Assembly: GCF_037198285.1 (NCBI RefSeq)
Contig: NZ_CP147243.1
Location: forward strand, 1,364,001-1,428,000
Length of the DNA stretch: 64,000 nt
Reading direction: 5' to 3'
Source of the DNA: Haladaptatus sp. DJG-WS-42
Lineage (GTDB): Archaea; Halobacteriota; Halobacteria; Halobacteriales; Halococcaceae
The position numbers were made by a program, and so were the translations under genes. How positions within the stretch are numbered: the stretch's first letter is position 1; each line of letters opens with the position of its first letter. Positions 28,451 through 37,876 of this stretch are shown here, piece by piece. The notes beneath the pieces were generated by a model. The model was not told the DNA's origin and did not search any database. It saw only the letters and a list, made by a program, of their open reading frames with translations.

Positions 28451-28607
28451 GAGTGCAACCTTCCCTAGTCATACGCCATTGTTCGTTATAATTGTATGTT
28501 GACCACTCGCCGTGAGTAGACTCTTTCCTGACATCTCCTCAGTGAATACAATTCTCTAGACAGTCGTTTGCCGGAGTATTTTTATTGAACCGTGTTAATT
28601 TGTGTCT

Positions 28608-28793
28608 ATGTCAGACGCACTCAGTTCAATCAACATCGGGGACCTGCTCAAGCTTCTGCTGGGCCTTACCGTGGTTTGGGTCGCCCTCGAAATCGTCCTC
28701 CGGGTTCTCGACTTCGCCGTCGAGTTCATGAGCTCTATCATGGGGCTCATCATCATCGCCCTTATCGTCCTCTGGTTCCTCGACACTATCTGA
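28608..28793 (+). CDS. Small two-helix membrane protein
   Basis: This 61-residue protein (MSDALSSINIGDLLKLL onward) has two hydrophobic helices covering most of its length. ATG 28608 follows a TTTTTAT element at 28579-28585 by about 25 bp, consistent with a leaderless message; an in-frame GTG at 28602 is less likely. Its stop is directly followed by the GTG of the next gene, so they form an operon. No function is known. Confidence 0.65.
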   Translation: MSDALSSINIGDLLKLLLGLTVVWVALEIVLRVLDFAVEFMSSIMGLIIIALIVLWFLDTI

Positions 28794-29270
28794 GTGTACA
28801 GCCTGAACGTCCCAGTTCCTGGTGAGGTGTCGCGCCTCGCTGCGGACCTGTTTCCACAGCTTGTTGGCTTCGACCGGATTCGCGAGCGCCACACCTTGCT
28901 CGCAAAACGGCTGGGTGACGAAGAGTTTTACACGCTTGAGACACGGCTCCGACAGGCGCTCTCGGGTGCACCCGCCTTCGAAGTGCAGGTGACGGGCATC
29001 GACCAGTTCGACCAGCCAACGCGTGGCCCCGGGCCGGTCGTCTACCTCGCCGTCGAAAGCCCCGGCCTCATGGACCTCCACAACCGTCTCACGGAGACGT
29101 TCACGACTATCGACGGGCTTGAGGGTAACGACTACACCCCACACATCACCCTTGGGCGCGGCGGGACGCTTTCTGCGACCATCGAACCGATTACGTGGAC
29201 GGTCTCACAGCTCGAGTTGTTCGACGCGAAACACCGCGAAGTCGCAAGCCGGATTCGCCTTCCCGCTTAG
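28794..29270 (+). CDS. 2'-5' RNA ligase/2H phosphoesterase family protein
   Basis: This 158-residue protein starts with GTG immediately after the previous stop. It holds the two short H-x-T motifs of 2H phosphoesterases: RERHTLLAKRLG near residues 32-43 and YTPHITLGRGG near 108-118. The family cleaves or joins 2',5' or cyclic phosphates in RNA or nucleotides. It is shorter and more diverged than the ThpR-like gene at 59477. Its 3' end overlaps the convergent helicase by four bases. The substrate is unknown. Confidence 0.8.
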   Translation: MYSLNVPVPGEVSRLAADLFPQLVGFDRIRERHTLLAKRLGDEEFYTLETRLRQALSGAPAFEVQVTGIDQFDQPTRGPGPVVYLAVESPGLMDLHNRLTETFTTIDGLEGNDYTPHITLGRGGTLSATIEPITWTVSQLELFDAKHREVASRIRLPA

Positions 29271-31441
29271 GGCGCAGGCGGTCCCTCTGGCCCCCACGCA
29301 TCCTTATCGCCGTAAAAGTTGAGCATCGCAAATTTGAGCTTCTCTGGCGCGATGTCGAGCATCTCTGTTCGCTCTTCTGGCGGGAACGTCCCGCGAACGC
29401 TGTACTTGCCCATGTCGCGTCGGGCCGCCTCCGTGTATCGCTTGTCCACGAGCGCTCGCACCCCGAAATCCTCGGGCGAGCGAATCACCCGGCCAAGCGC
29501 TTGGCGCGTCTTCCTGACCGTTGGAATCTCGACGGCGTACTCCCAGCCTGCGTCCCGTCCGCGGTCGGAGAAGGCGGCGTCGTAAGCCGCTTGGACGGCT
29601 TCCATCCGGTCGTTTAGATGTGGGTACGGAACGCCGACGACCACGACGCTTCGCGCGTCGTTGCCGTCGAAGCTCACGCCTTCAGTGAGGGTTCCCCAGA
29701 GCGAGGTAAAGAGGGCCGCGTGGTCGTGATTCGAAAATTCCTGCCTAATGTCTTCGACCGACTGGCCGGGTTCGTCGCGGTAGAGTTTCGCGTCCACCGT
29801 CCCCGACACCAGCTCGAAGTAGCGTTCTGCCTCGGCGTAACTCGGGAAGAAGGCGAGCGTGTTGCCCGGCGTCATTCGAATTGCGTCTCTGAGTACGTCC
29901 GCAATCTCGGCTTGCGTCTCGGGGTTGCCCCGTTCGCTCGAAAACAGCGCCGGGGTTTCGACGGCGAAGGTGCGGCGATTTTCTTCGGGGAATTGGAGGC
30001 CGTAAGCCATCGTTGCCGGGTCTTCGAGCCCAATCACGTCCTCGAACACGTCGAACGGGCGCAGCGTCGCGCTCATCAGGATGCTCGCGTGGACTTCATC
30101 GAATAGGTCACGGGTGACCTGTTGGGGGATGCAGGTGTACAGTTCAGCGCGGGCGTACACCTCGTTTGTCTGCTCGTTGCGTCGCACCGAGACCACAGGA
30201 TACTGGCCGCCCTTCCCGCCTTCGGCCATCCAGAGCGCGATGAAGCGGGCGGCCTGCAGGGTTTGACACTCCTGTCTGGTCGTGGTCTCGCCGTTCTTGT
30301 AGGCGTCTTCGTACTCCTGGTCTAAGGCCGCCCCGAGCGCTTGGGCCTGCTCTAAATCGGCGTTGATGCCCTGTCCCGAGTAGGTCTGGAGAAACGCGAG
30401 CGTGAGGTCATCGCGGCGGTCGTCGTTGGCAATCGGGAGGTCTTTCCAGTTCTCTTTGACCCGCTTTTTCTCGCCGTAGCTGAGCGTGTCGTCGAGCACC
30501 TGTGAGAGCGCCCGGCGGAACGCCCCAATCACGTTCTTCGCCGGTTGTCTACGCGGGTCGTCGGTGTCTTCGAGTTCGTCGAGCGACTGGTCTACCGTGT
30601 TCTCGGTGAGCGTTTTCGAGGCGTGTTTGCGCGCGGCGTCTTCGACGTTGTGGGCCTCGTCGAACGCGACGATGATGTCCTCGGGGTCGCGGTCTAACCA
30701 CCGGAAGAACTGCTCGCGTATCATCGGGTCAAGGAGGTGGTGGTAGTTACAGACGACGAGGTCGACGCCCTCCATCCCTTCTTTCAAGAGTTCGTAGCCA
30801 CAGAGGTGGCGCTGTTCTGCGTACTCGTACACGTCGTCCGGGGTGCGTACGTCCGCGAACAGCCACGAGAAGAACTCGCTCGTGTCCGCGGTCAGGTTGT
30901 TGTAGTAGTGTTCACAGACGTTCGATTTGAGGTCAGAGAGGTCGTCACCGAGCGTTTCGAGTTCGCTCATGACGGTGCTTCTCGCCTCCGCCGCGCCGTC
31001 TTCGCCTGCCTGACTCGCTTCGAGCAACTCCTGTTCGCGCTGTTCTAACTGTTCGCGGTCTTGCTCGGTGTCGACGTACTCGCGGGTGGTATCCCGAAGC
31101 ACCTGACACTCCTCGTAGCCCACGTCGATGTGGCACATCGATTTTTTGCCCTTGAACACGACGGTGCGAATCGGCTCTTTGCGCGTAATCGCCCGGGCTT
31201 CGGCGATGAACTGACGCATCTGCTGGTGGACGTTCGTCGTGATGACGACGGTTTTGCCCGTTTCGCGGGCGTATTCGAGGGCGGGGACGAGCGCAGAGAG
31301 GGTCTTGCCAGTCCCGCAGGCCCCTTCGAAGAGGACGTCCTGCTCGCGGGCGAGTGAGTTGTAGATGCGGTCCATCGCCTCGCGCTGGTTGTCGTACGGC
31401 GCGTCGTAGGGGAAGAATCGCAGGTACCCTTCGTCTGCCAC
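29267..31441 (-). CDS. XPD/Rad3-type Fe-S DNA helicase
   Basis: This 724-residue superfamily 2 5'-3' helicase is likely active in DNA repair. Walker A is GACGTGKT at residues 40-47, and the DEAH box is at 261-264 in IVAFDEAHNVED. Four cysteines suitable for the 4Fe-4S domain are at about 103, 112, 176 and 214. A glutamate-rich coiled-coil insert of about 50 residues separates the second and third cysteines. The C-terminal motif region includes LGRVIRSPEDFG near residue 655. The start is a GTG at 31441; upstream the frame closes soon. Several haloarchaeal helicases share this form, so orthology to eukaryotic XPD is not claimed. Confidence 0.9.
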   Translation of the reverse strand: MADEGYLRFFPYDAPYDNQREAMDRIYNSLAREQDVLFEGACGTGKTLSALVPALEYARETGKTVVITTNVHQQMRQFIAEARAITRKEPIRTVVFKGKKSMCHIDVGYEECQVLRDTTREYVDTEQDREQLEQREQELLEASQAGEDGAAEARSTVMSELETLGDDLSDLKSNVCEHYYNNLTADTSEFFSWLFADVRTPDDVYEYAEQRHLCGYELLKEGMEGVDLVVCNYHHLLDPMIREQFFRWLDRDPEDIIVAFDEAHNVEDAARKHASKTLTENTVDQSLDELEDTDDPRRQPAKNVIGAFRRALSQVLDDTLSYGEKKRVKENWKDLPIANDDRRDDLTLAFLQTYSGQGINADLEQAQALGAALDQEYEDAYKNGETTTRQECQTLQAARFIALWMAEGGKGGQYPVVSVRRNEQTNEVYARAELYTCIPQQVTRDLFDEVHASILMSATLRPFDVFEDVIGLEDPATMAYGLQFPEENRRTFAVETPALFSSERGNPETQAEIADVLRDAIRMTPGNTLAFFPSYAEAERYFELVSGTVDAKLYRDEPGQSVEDIRQEFSNHDHAALFTSLWGTLTEGVSFDGNDARSVVVVGVPYPHLNDRMEAVQAAYDAAFSDRGRDAGWEYAVEIPTVRKTRQALGRVIRSPEDFGVRALVDKRYTEAARRDMGKYSVRGTFPPEERTEMLDIAPEKLKFAMLNFYGDKDAWGPEGPPAP

Positions 31442-31510
31442 GTTGGACGAGGGTTCGCCGTATTCGCTTAAAATACTTCGCCGACCGGAACGAACGTGAC
31501 CGAAAGCGGC

Positions 31511-32458
31511 TCAGTCCAACACTTCGGGTTCGATGTACACTTTCTTCACACCTGGCTCGACGCGTTTCAGGGCCTGCTCCATCTCGGTGATGATGTCGTC
31601 GATTTCCTCGGTGTCGAAGCCGTTGCCAAAGGCCACGTCTGCGACGACGATGACCTGTTCTGGGCCGAAGTAGACCGTCCGGAAATCCTCGAGGTTCTCG
31701 ACGCCGTCCCAGTTACGCACGATGTCCCTGAGTTCCTGTTCGTCAGACGCAGGCAGGCTCTCTCCGAGCAGGAGGCGCTTGTTCTCCCACGCGAGTGCGA
31801 GGGCGAAGAACATGAGCATCAGTCCGATGAGGAGCGCCGCCGTCGCGTCGTAGATGGGGTTTGCCGTCACCCGCGTCAGGTAAATGCCCGCGAGCGCGAT
31901 GCCGGCCCCGCCGATTGCGATGGTGTCCTCCGTGAGGGCGGTCAGGGTCGTCACGTCGCTCGTCTTCTTGAACGCCTCGCGGAAGCCAGACCACCCGTGT
32001 CTGTCGATCTGGAGTTTCATGGCGGTGTAGGCCTTCTTGAAGGCGTAGGCCTCGAACAGAATCGCGCCGATGAGCACGGTGTAGTTCACCCAGACGCCCG
32101 GAATGGTCGCGCCGAGCAGGGTCGCGGACCCGGTGTTCGGGACGTGGGGGTGGACAATGGCGTCGTAGCCGTGGCGTGCACTCTCCCAGCCCGCAATCCC
32201 AAAGAGCAGGACGCTCACGAGAAACGAGTAGAAGAATTGGGCTTTCCCGTAGCCGAAGGGGTGGTCTCGACTCGCCTCTTTTTCACCGTACCGGATGCCG
32301 ATGAGGAGGAACACCTGATTGCCCGTATCCGAAATCGAGTGGTACGTCTCAGAGAGCATCGCGGGGCTTCCCGTCAGCAGGAAGCCGAAGAACTTGAGTA
32401 CAGAAATCGCCCCGTTTGCGAACAAGGCAGCGTAAACGACGGACTTGCTTCCGGCCAT
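31511..32458 (-). CDS. Cation diffusion facilitator family metal transporter
   Basis: This 315-residue protein has six membrane helices and a cytoplasmic C-terminal domain (residues about 230-315). Metal-site patterns typical of the family are HSISDTGNQVFL in helix 2 and TALTEDTIAIGGAG in helix 5, preceded by the DHPFGYGKA loop. The family exports zinc, manganese, iron or related ions using the proton gradient. A long open frame on the opposite strand is an antisense shadow. It ends 69 bp from the helicase start and is divergent from the phosphoesterase. The metal is unknown. Confidence 0.9.
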   Translation of the reverse strand: MAGSKSVVYAALFANGAISVLKFFGFLLTGSPAMLSETYHSISDTGNQVFLLIGIRYGEKEASRDHPFGYGKAQFFYSFLVSVLLFGIAGWESARHGYDAIVHPHVPNTGSATLLGATIPGVWVNYTVLIGAILFEAYAFKKAYTAMKLQIDRHGWSGFREAFKKTSDVTTLTALTEDTIAIGGAGIALAGIYLTRVTANPIYDATAALLIGLMLMFFALALAWENKRLLLGESLPASDEQELRDIVRNWDGVENLEDFRTVYFGPEQVIVVADVAFGNGFDTEEIDDIITEMEQALKRVEPGVKKVYIEPEVLD

Positions 32459-32524
32459 TACGCATTCGTGTCATCCTGTGGCCAAAATCGTTCCGGGGTA
32501 GTCTTGTGTCACCGACGCGTACCG

Positions 32525-33046
32525 ATGGCCATGATTACGGTCGTCTCAGACACCCACGGCAACACCGGCCACCGCCTTTCGGGACGCGTGCTCGACGCCG
32601 TCTCAGCGGCCGACCTCGTGTTGCACGCCGGCGATTTCTACACCGAAGCCGCCCTCTCTGCGTTCGAACAGGAAGCGACGCGACTGGAGGCGGTGTACGG
32701 GAATACCGACGTCCACGCGGTTCGCTCGCGGCTCCCTGCAGAGCGCGTCGTCGAATACGACGGCCTCAGAATCGCGCTGGCCCACGGCCACGAACATACC
32801 GACACCTCGCTCACCATGTTCGGGCGACAGGCGAACGCCGACCTCGTCGTGTTCGGCCACTCACACGAACCGGGATTCGAGCGGCGCGGTGACATCGGTT
32901 TTCTGAATCCGGGGAGCCACGCAGACCCGCGCTGGTATCGCCCGGGCTACGCGGAACTCGAGGTCGGTGGAGACCACGCGGAAGGCCGCCTCATCGAACC
33001 AACCGGGGCGACCTTCGACACGTTTAGAATAGAATTGGAGGGCTGA
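32525..33046 (+). CDS. YfcE-type metallophosphoesterase
   Basis: This 173-residue calcineurin-like phosphoesterase has all the metal motifs: ITVVSDTHGN (residues 3-12), LHAGDFYT, VYGNTDVHAV, LAHGHEH and VFGHSHEPGF, ending with NPGSHADPRW. Small YfcE-like enzymes hydrolyse phosphodiesters with a dimetal centre; the natural substrate is not known. ATG 32525 and ATG 32531 are both possible starts, differing by two residues. The gene is divergent from the cation diffusion facilitator gene. Confidence 0.9.
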   Translation: MAMITVVSDTHGNTGHRLSGRVLDAVSAADLVLHAGDFYTEAALSAFEQEATRLEAVYGNTDVHAVRSRLPAERVVEYDGLRIALAHGHEHTDTSLTMFGRQANADLVVFGHSHEPGFERRGDIGFLNPGSHADPRWYRPGYAELEVGGDHAEGRLIEPTGATFDTFRIELEG

Positions 33047-33149
33047 CCCCACACGGTCAGCGCCAGCGGGTGTAGGCGGGCATATCGCCGCCCCATCTGG
33101 TGGGATGCGTGGTGCGTAAATGTAATCTCGGTAAGGTCAAAGACGGATT

Positions 33150-33836
33150 TCACCTATCCGTATAGGCTCGCACACTCCACGCCAGCAATACGACTGCGCC
33201 GCCCGCGAAAAACAGCGCACCTGGTGGGACACCCACCGCGGTGGCCGCCCCGGTCGTCAACTCCGCTGCGTTGCTCGCCGTCTGCGTGGCCGTCTCCGTC
33301 ACCGTCCGTGTGGTCACCTCTGCGATGCTGAACCCGCCGCTTTGTTCTACCGCCGTGGCCGTCGTCTGTGTCGCCGTCTCCGTACTTCCACCCGGCACGC
33401 CGCGCCGACTCGCCCACGCTTCCACTGCGAGACTCGCGCCCGCGAGAATGGTAACGCCCGAGAACAGCCGCGTGATGACACTCTTGAGGCCGCCGGTTTC
33501 CTGTTCTCGACCGGCGAAAATGACGAGCGGTTTGTCGGCGGGGGCGTAGACGTTCATCTCGCGGCCTTTCTCCGAGTAGATGGTGTCGACCACGGCAATC
33601 GCCCCCGCCGATTCGAGGCGTTCTAAGTGGTACTGGGCGTTCTGCAGTGAGGTTCCGATACGGGCTGCGAGCGCGGAAGGTGGGGCAGGCTCGTCGTGGA
33701 GCGCAGTCAGCACTCGTCGGCCGGTTTCAGAAGCGAGCGCGCCGAGCAGCGCGTCTGCATCTTCGCTATCGACGCCGATGACGCGCGGGGTCGCATCGTC
33801 GCCGTCGGCACTGGAAGAGGAGGGCAACAGCGGCAT
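33150..33836 (-). CDS. ArsR-like winged-helix regulator with membrane-associated C-terminus
   Basis: This 228-residue protein has an N-terminal winged helix (residues about 25-100): ALLGALASETGRRVLTALHD, a recognition helix in RIGTSLQNAQYHLERLES, and a wing near YSEKGREMNVYAP. A hydrophobic segment at about 125-145, a threonine-rich stretch in which TETATQT occurs twice, and a final hydrophobic helix near residue 205 follow. Such membrane-anchored HTH proteins are common in haloarchaea and may sense envelope stress. The target is unknown; the small membrane gene at 33939 is divergent. Confidence 0.8.
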   Translation of the reverse strand: MPLLPSSSSADGDDATPRVIGVDSEDADALLGALASETGRRVLTALHDEPAPPSALAARIGTSLQNAQYHLERLESAGAIAVVDTIYSEKGREMNVYAPADKPLVIFAGREQETGGLKSVITRLFSGVTILAGASLAVEAWASRRGVPGGSTETATQTTATAVEQSGGFSIAEVTTRTVTETATQTASNAAELTTGAATAVGVPPGALFFAGGAVVLLAWSVRAYTDR

Positions 33837-33938
33837 TGCCTCACGGTTTTTCGCACTAACATATCAACCCTTTCACAGAACTGCCTCCCCGAAACGACTT
33901 TCCCCGCTCGGCGGGAACGCAACTGCATGATATTTGGC

Positions 33939-34067
33939 ATGGACGCCAACACGCTCGTCCTCGTCGGGCTTGTCGTGGTGTTCCTCTCGTTCATCCTTGC
34001 GGTCTATCTGTTCATGCGCCGGACGCTCCTCGCCTTCCGCGAGGGGATGGACGGAAGCCGGCGTTAG
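33939..34067 (+). CDS. Very small single-helix membrane protein
   Basis: This 42-residue protein starts [16 protein letters not shown], with one hydrophobic helix (residues 5-27) and a basic C-terminal tail rich in arginine. ATG 33939 follows a GC-rich stretch; an in-frame ATG at 33927 would add four residues. Its stop overlaps the convergent threonine aldolase end by four bases. Coding is supported by the clean membrane-protein pattern despite the size. Confidence 0.55.
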   Translation: MDANTLVLVGLVVVFLSFILAVYLFMRRTLLAFREGMDGSRR

Positions 34068-35071
34068 CGGGTCTTCCCGACGGCGTCGATGACGGTTTCT
34101 ACGTCGTCAGCCGAGACGTTCCAGTGGGTACAAAAGCGCACGACGCCGTCCGCGAACGGCACGCCGAGGACGCCCTGTTCTTCGCACGCTTCGAGGAACT
34201 CATCGGTTGATTGACTACCTGTTTCGACGAGCACGATGTTCGTCTCCGGCTCTTTGACGGTGAGCCCGTGGTCTCTCAGCCCCGCAGCCAGTCGTTTGGC
34301 GTTCTCGTGGTCGTCTGCGAGCCGCGACCGGTTTTCGAGCGCGAGCAGGCCGGGTGCAGCAATCATCCCCGCCTGCCGCATGCCGCCGCCCATGAGTTTG
34401 CGGACGCGGTGGGCTGCGTCGATGAATGCTTCGCTCCCGGCGAGCATCGAGCCGACGGGCGCGCCGAGCCCCTTTGAGAGACAGAACATCACCGAATCGG
34501 CTTCCGCGACGAGGCGACTCGCGGGGACGTCAGCTGTGGCTGCGGCGTTGAAGATGCGTGCGCCATCGACGTGGAGCGGGACGCCGAGGTCGTTGGCCGC
34601 CTCTGCGGCGGCGTCCATTTCGGCTGGCGAGACGACGACGCCACCTTTCGCGTTGTGCGTGTTTTCGACGCATACGAGGCCGGTTCCGGCTTCGTGGTCG
34701 CTCTCCTCGACGGCGTTTTCGCGGATGGCTTCCGGCGTGAGGACGCCGCGGTCGCCGCCGTCTATCGTGCGCACCTGCAACTGGGAGTGGTGGGCGAGGC
34801 CGCCGAGTTCCCACTTGTAGATGTGGCTTTCGCGTTCGACGAGCACCTCGTGGCCGGGATTCGTGTGCACCTTCGCGGCGATCTGGTTGCCCATCGTTCC
34901 CGACGGGACGAACAGCGCGGCCTCTTTGCCGACAATCTCTGCGGCGCGGGCTTCGAGGTCGTTCACTGTCGGGTCTTCGCCGTACACGTCGTCACCGACC
35001 GTGGCTTCGGCGGCGGCTTCGCGCATGGCATCGTCGGGCAGGGTCACGGTGTCGCTTCGCAAATCGAGCAT
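34064..35071 (-). CDS. ltaE: Low-specificity L-threonine aldolase
   Basis: This 335-residue fold-type I PLP enzyme cleaves threonine or allo-threonine to glycine and acetaldehyde. The N-terminus [11 protein letters not shown] is diagnostic. [35 protein letters not shown] and the PLP-lysine motif [14 protein letters not shown] near residue 203 follow. The length is typical. It stands alone; the next gene is divergent with a 177-bp gap that contains a small inverted repeat (GTTCTCG/CGAGAAC at 35154 and 35182). Confidence 0.92.
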   Translation of the reverse strand: MLDLRSDTVTLPDDAMREAAAEATVGDDVYGEDPTVNDLEARAAEIVGKEAALFVPSGTMGNQIAAKVHTNPGHEVLVERESHIYKWELGGLAHHSQLQVRTIDGGDRGVLTPEAIRENAVEESDHEAGTGLVCVENTHNAKGGVVVSPAEMDAAAEAANDLGVPLHVDGARIFNAAATADVPASRLVAEADSVMFCLSKGLGAPVGSMLAGSEAFIDAAHRVRKLMGGGMRQAGMIAAPGLLALENRSRLADDHENAKRLAAGLRDHGLTVKEPETNIVLVETGSQSTDEFLEACEEQGVLGVPFADGVVRFCTHWNVSADDVETVIDAVGKTR

Positions 35072-35248
35072 ACCTGCTCGTTTTTCGGGATACCCGAAAT
35101 AGGTCGTGGTCGATGCATGGTCAGGAGTGTTTCACACGAGACCATCCTCTCGCGTTCTCGTCGTGAAGCGAGACGCTACGGCGAGAACTGCGCTCCCCTC
35201 GTTATGCCCACCCGAAAGGGGTATCGGGAACCTGCATGAATATCCAGT

Positions 35249-36340
35249 ATGGACCCGCGTATCCGCGAACATGCACAGGTCATCGTCGAACACTCGACGC
35301 GCGTAGAGAAGGGTGACAACGTCGTCATCGTCGCGCCGTCGGTCGCCGCCGACCTCGTCGTGGCACTCCACGAACTCATCGGCGACAAGGGGGCCCACCC
35401 GTTCTACATGGCAAGCGATTCTCGCGCCGCCCGCGCCTATCTTCGGGCGTCCGACCCCGAGGATTTCGAGACGCCGAGCCACATCATGGCCCTGTTCGAA
35501 GAGATGGACGTGTACATCTCGGTTCGCACCGAGGTGAACGCCACCGAGACGAGCGACGTGGACCCAGAAGTACTCGCCGCCCACTCTCGGACCATGTCGC
35601 CCACGCTCGAAGAACGCCTTTCGAAGCGCTGGGTCGCCACGCAGTTCCCGGGCACGGGGAGTGCCCAACTCGCCGAGATGAGCCTCGAAGGCTACGAGAA
35701 CTTCGTCTGGGACGCCATCAACAAAGACTGGGACGCCCAGCGCGAACACCAACAGCAACTGGTGGAAATTCTGAATCCGGCCTCAGAGATTCGCATCGTG
35801 AGCGGCGACACGACGGACGTCACGATGCGCCTCGACGGGATGATTACCATCAACGATTCGGGGATGCACAACATGCCCGGCGGCGAAGTGTTCACCGCAC
35901 CCGTGCCCGACTCAGTTGACGGAGAAGTCCTGTTCGACCTGCCGCTCTACCACCAAGGCCGCGAGGTCACGGGCGCGTGGCTCAAGTTCGAGAATGGCGT
36001 TGTTGTCGAGCACTCGGCGGAGAAAAACGAGGACGTGCTCACCAACATCCTCAACACGGACGAGGGTGCGCGTCGGCTTGGTGAGTTAGGGATTGGGATG
36101 AACCGGGACATCGACCGGTTCACCTACAACATGTTGTTCGACGAAAAGATGGGCGACACCGTCCACATGGCCGTCGGTCGCGCCTACGACGAGTGCGTCG
36201 GTGCGGGCGCAGAGCAGAACCAGAGCGCCACCCACGTCGATATGATTGTGGACATGGCCGAAGATTCGTTCATCGAAGTGGATGGGGAAGTCGTCCAGCG
36301 CAATGGGACGTTCATCTTTGAAGACGGCTTCGAAGAATAG
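35249..36340 (+). CDS. M29-family aminopeptidase
   Basis: This 363-residue metallopeptidase of the aminopeptidase T / AmpS family trims N-terminal residues from peptides in the cytoplasm. The N-terminal domain (IREHAQVIVEHSTRVEKGDNV) is normal. NMPGGEVFTAPV near residue 210, ALGxG-like LGIGMN near 283 and the closing THVDMIVDM region supply the dinuclear metal ligands in family order. ATG 35249 opens without a leader after an A/T-poor region. The gene is monocistronic. Confidence 0.9.
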   Translation: MDPRIREHAQVIVEHSTRVEKGDNVVIVAPSVAADLVVALHELIGDKGAHPFYMASDSRAARAYLRASDPEDFETPSHIMALFEEMDVYISVRTEVNATETSDVDPEVLAAHSRTMSPTLEERLSKRWVATQFPGTGSAQLAEMSLEGYENFVWDAINKDWDAQREHQQQLVEILNPASEIRIVSGDTTDVTMRLDGMITINDSGMHNMPGGEVFTAPVPDSVDGEVLFDLPLYHQGREVTGAWLKFENGVVVEHSAEKNEDVLTNILNTDEGARRLGELGIGMNRDIDRFTYNMLFDEKMGDTVHMAVGRAYDECVGAGAEQNQSATHVDMIVDMAEDSFIEVDGEVVQRNGTFIFEDGFEE

Positions 36341-36366
36341 CCACACGTAACGCAGTTTTTCGACTT

Positions 36367-36804
36367 TTACATCCGCAAGAGCGCACGCCCACGGAGGAGC
36401 GACGCAATAATGGCGACTGCGACGATGGCGTGCAGGACGAACGCAACCACGGTCAGCGTCGTCGTGGAACCGGGCAGGGTTGGGACGACCGTGAACAGTG
36501 GGAAGAGGAAGAAAATGAACACGAGCGCGGCGACGGCGAGGAAGTTTCGAGCGACCTTCTTGGTGAATCGGTCGAGCAGGCCGTAGACGAGCGTGGCGAC
36601 GAGTGCGGCGCTGGCGGTGACGGTGAGCATCTCACCCCACGCGAGCGGGTTGAACTCGGTTGGCACCGAGAGGAATGCGCCGACGAGTCCGCGAACAATC
36701 GCCACGGCGACGAACGAAACGACGAGTGCGAGCGCCCCGCGTTGGACGAGGTTGGACATCGTGAGTCGGGTACGAACCGGCGGCGTCGCTGTTGTGGATG
36801 CCAT
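36367..36804 (-). CDS. Four-helix membrane protein, unknown function
   Basis: This 145-residue protein has a polar N-terminal tail of about 22 residues and four hydrophobic helices. ATG 36804 (MASTTATPPVRTRL) was preferred to 36819. The pattern resembles small haloarchaeal membrane proteins of the DUF6069-like kind, but this assignment is tentative. It is followed on the same strand by none; the peptidase is convergent with it. There are two more membrane genes upstream on the same strand. Confidence 0.65.
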   Translation of the reverse strand: MASTTATPPVRTRLTMSNLVQRGALALVVSFVAVAIVRGLVGAFLSVPTEFNPLAWGEMLTVTASAALVATLVYGLLDRFTKKVARNFLAVAALVFIFFLFPLFTVVPTLPGSTTTLTVVAFVLHAIVAVAIIASLLRGRALLRM

Positions 36805-36855
36805 ACGACTGATACGCACTCGCGTTTCGAGAAGATAGACGTTACTGCTGGTAAC

Positions 36856-37356
36856 TCACGGCCGACCGGTGCGGGGTACGAACGCACTCGCAAGTCGGTA
36901 GATGAGCGAGTCAATCAGCCCGAACGCCGCGCCCACGAGTCCACCAACGATGGCGGCGACGGGGATGCCAACGACGACCACGACGAGTGTGGCAATTTCG
37001 AGGCCCAGTGAGACAAGAAACACGAGCACTATCGCCACCACGAGGAACACCGTTCCTGTCACAGCACCGCCGAGATAGCTCCACATGAGCACTCGACTGA
37101 ACCGATTGTCTGGGTTCTCGGGGTCGAGCGGTGCGCGAGTGAGCACCCAGCGCGTCGTCCACCACGTGATAGCCCAGAGGGCGAAAAACAGGACGAACCC
37201 GGTGAGCGTGTCGAGACCTGCGAGCAGGCGACCCACAGAGGCCGACGAGTGGAGCGCAAAGAGACCGGTCGTGGTGAGGAGCGTGACGTGGAAGGTGGCG
37301 AGTCCGAAGACGAGCAGCGGGGCTGGTGGTGTTGAGGCTGCCGTGTCTTCAGCCAT
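36856..37356 (-). CDS. Integral membrane protein, unknown function
   Basis: This 166-residue protein has about four helices, with tryptophans clustered at a membrane edge (ALWAITWWTTRWVL near residues 59-72). A glycine/alanine-rich final helix contains GGLVGAAFGLIDSL. Its ATG lies inside the end of the CopD-like gene (8-bp overlap), so both are cotranscribed. No ligand motif is visible. Confidence 0.65.
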   Translation of the reverse strand: MAEDTAASTPPAPLLVFGLATFHVTLLTTTGLFALHSSASVGRLLAGLDTLTGFVLFFALWAITWWTTRWVLTRAPLDPENPDNRFSRVLMWSYLGGAVTGTVFLVVAIVLVFLVSLGLEIATLVVVVVGIPVAAIVGGLVGAAFGLIDSLIYRLASAFVPRTGRP

Positions 37357-37795
37357 GAGCGAGCACCTCCGCGAGCGCGAGCAACCCGACCAGATAGAGC
37401 ATCGTGACGGCGTAGGCCCGCGATAGGCTCGCAGCGACGTTCACGGACGTGTCCGCCTCACTCAGTTTGTGGACGACGACCGTCCGGACCGCCGAAAGCA
37501 AGAGCAACCCGAGTACTGCCACGAGCTTCACGTACAGCACCAGCCCCCACTGGGTCGTGGTGGTCGGTACGGCAGGTGCGAGTGCGCCGAGATTGCCCAC
37601 ACCGGTCATGACGAGCGTGCCAAGTGCCGCCCAGAACAGCCATTCGTAGCCTTCAGCGAAGCGAAGCAGAGCGGCGCGTTCGGCGGGGAGCGGTGCGCGC
37701 GTCCGAATCGCCCACCAGAGGCTTATACTTCCGCCGAGCGCCACCGCCATCGCCAGCACGTGAACGCCGCGGACGAAAACATGTGAGAGCGCCAT
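37349..37795 (-). CDS. CopD-like membrane protein
   Basis: This 148-residue protein has four membrane helices. HVFVRGVHVLAMAVALGGSISL (split here by helix ends) near residues 5-24 and the later YVKLVAVLGLLLLSAVR fit the CopD copper-resistance membrane domain. Histidines at the N-terminal helix are the expected metal or heme ligands. A role in copper uptake or heme binding is inferred from the family only. It overlaps the next gene on the same strand. The cupin gene is divergent. Confidence 0.72.
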   Translation of the reverse strand: MALSHVFVRGVHVLAMAVALGGSISLWWAIRTRAPLPAERAALLRFAEGYEWLFWAALGTLVMTGVGNLGALAPAVPTTTTQWGLVLYVKLVAVLGLLLLSAVRTVVVHKLSEADTSVNVAASLSRAYAVTMLYLVGLLALAEVLAHG

Positions 37796-37876
37796 ATCCT
37801 GTAACTACTCAGCGAGCTAACAAAATGATTTCAGTTCGGGCGATACGACCACTACCCTGTAGCCCGTGGTCGGGCC

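Noticed and set aside
31496-32524. Long plus-strand open frame running into the phosphoesterase gene
   Set aside because: It lies antisense to the cation diffusion facilitator, whose motifs are clear. Only the part from 32525 resembles a protein family, so the upstream part is a GC-rich shadow.
35154-35188. GTTCTCG/CGAGAAC inverted repeat before the M29 peptidase
   Set aside because: It is only seven bases per arm with a 21-base spacer, within the range expected by chance in a window of this size; noted in the aldolase entry but not claimed as a site.
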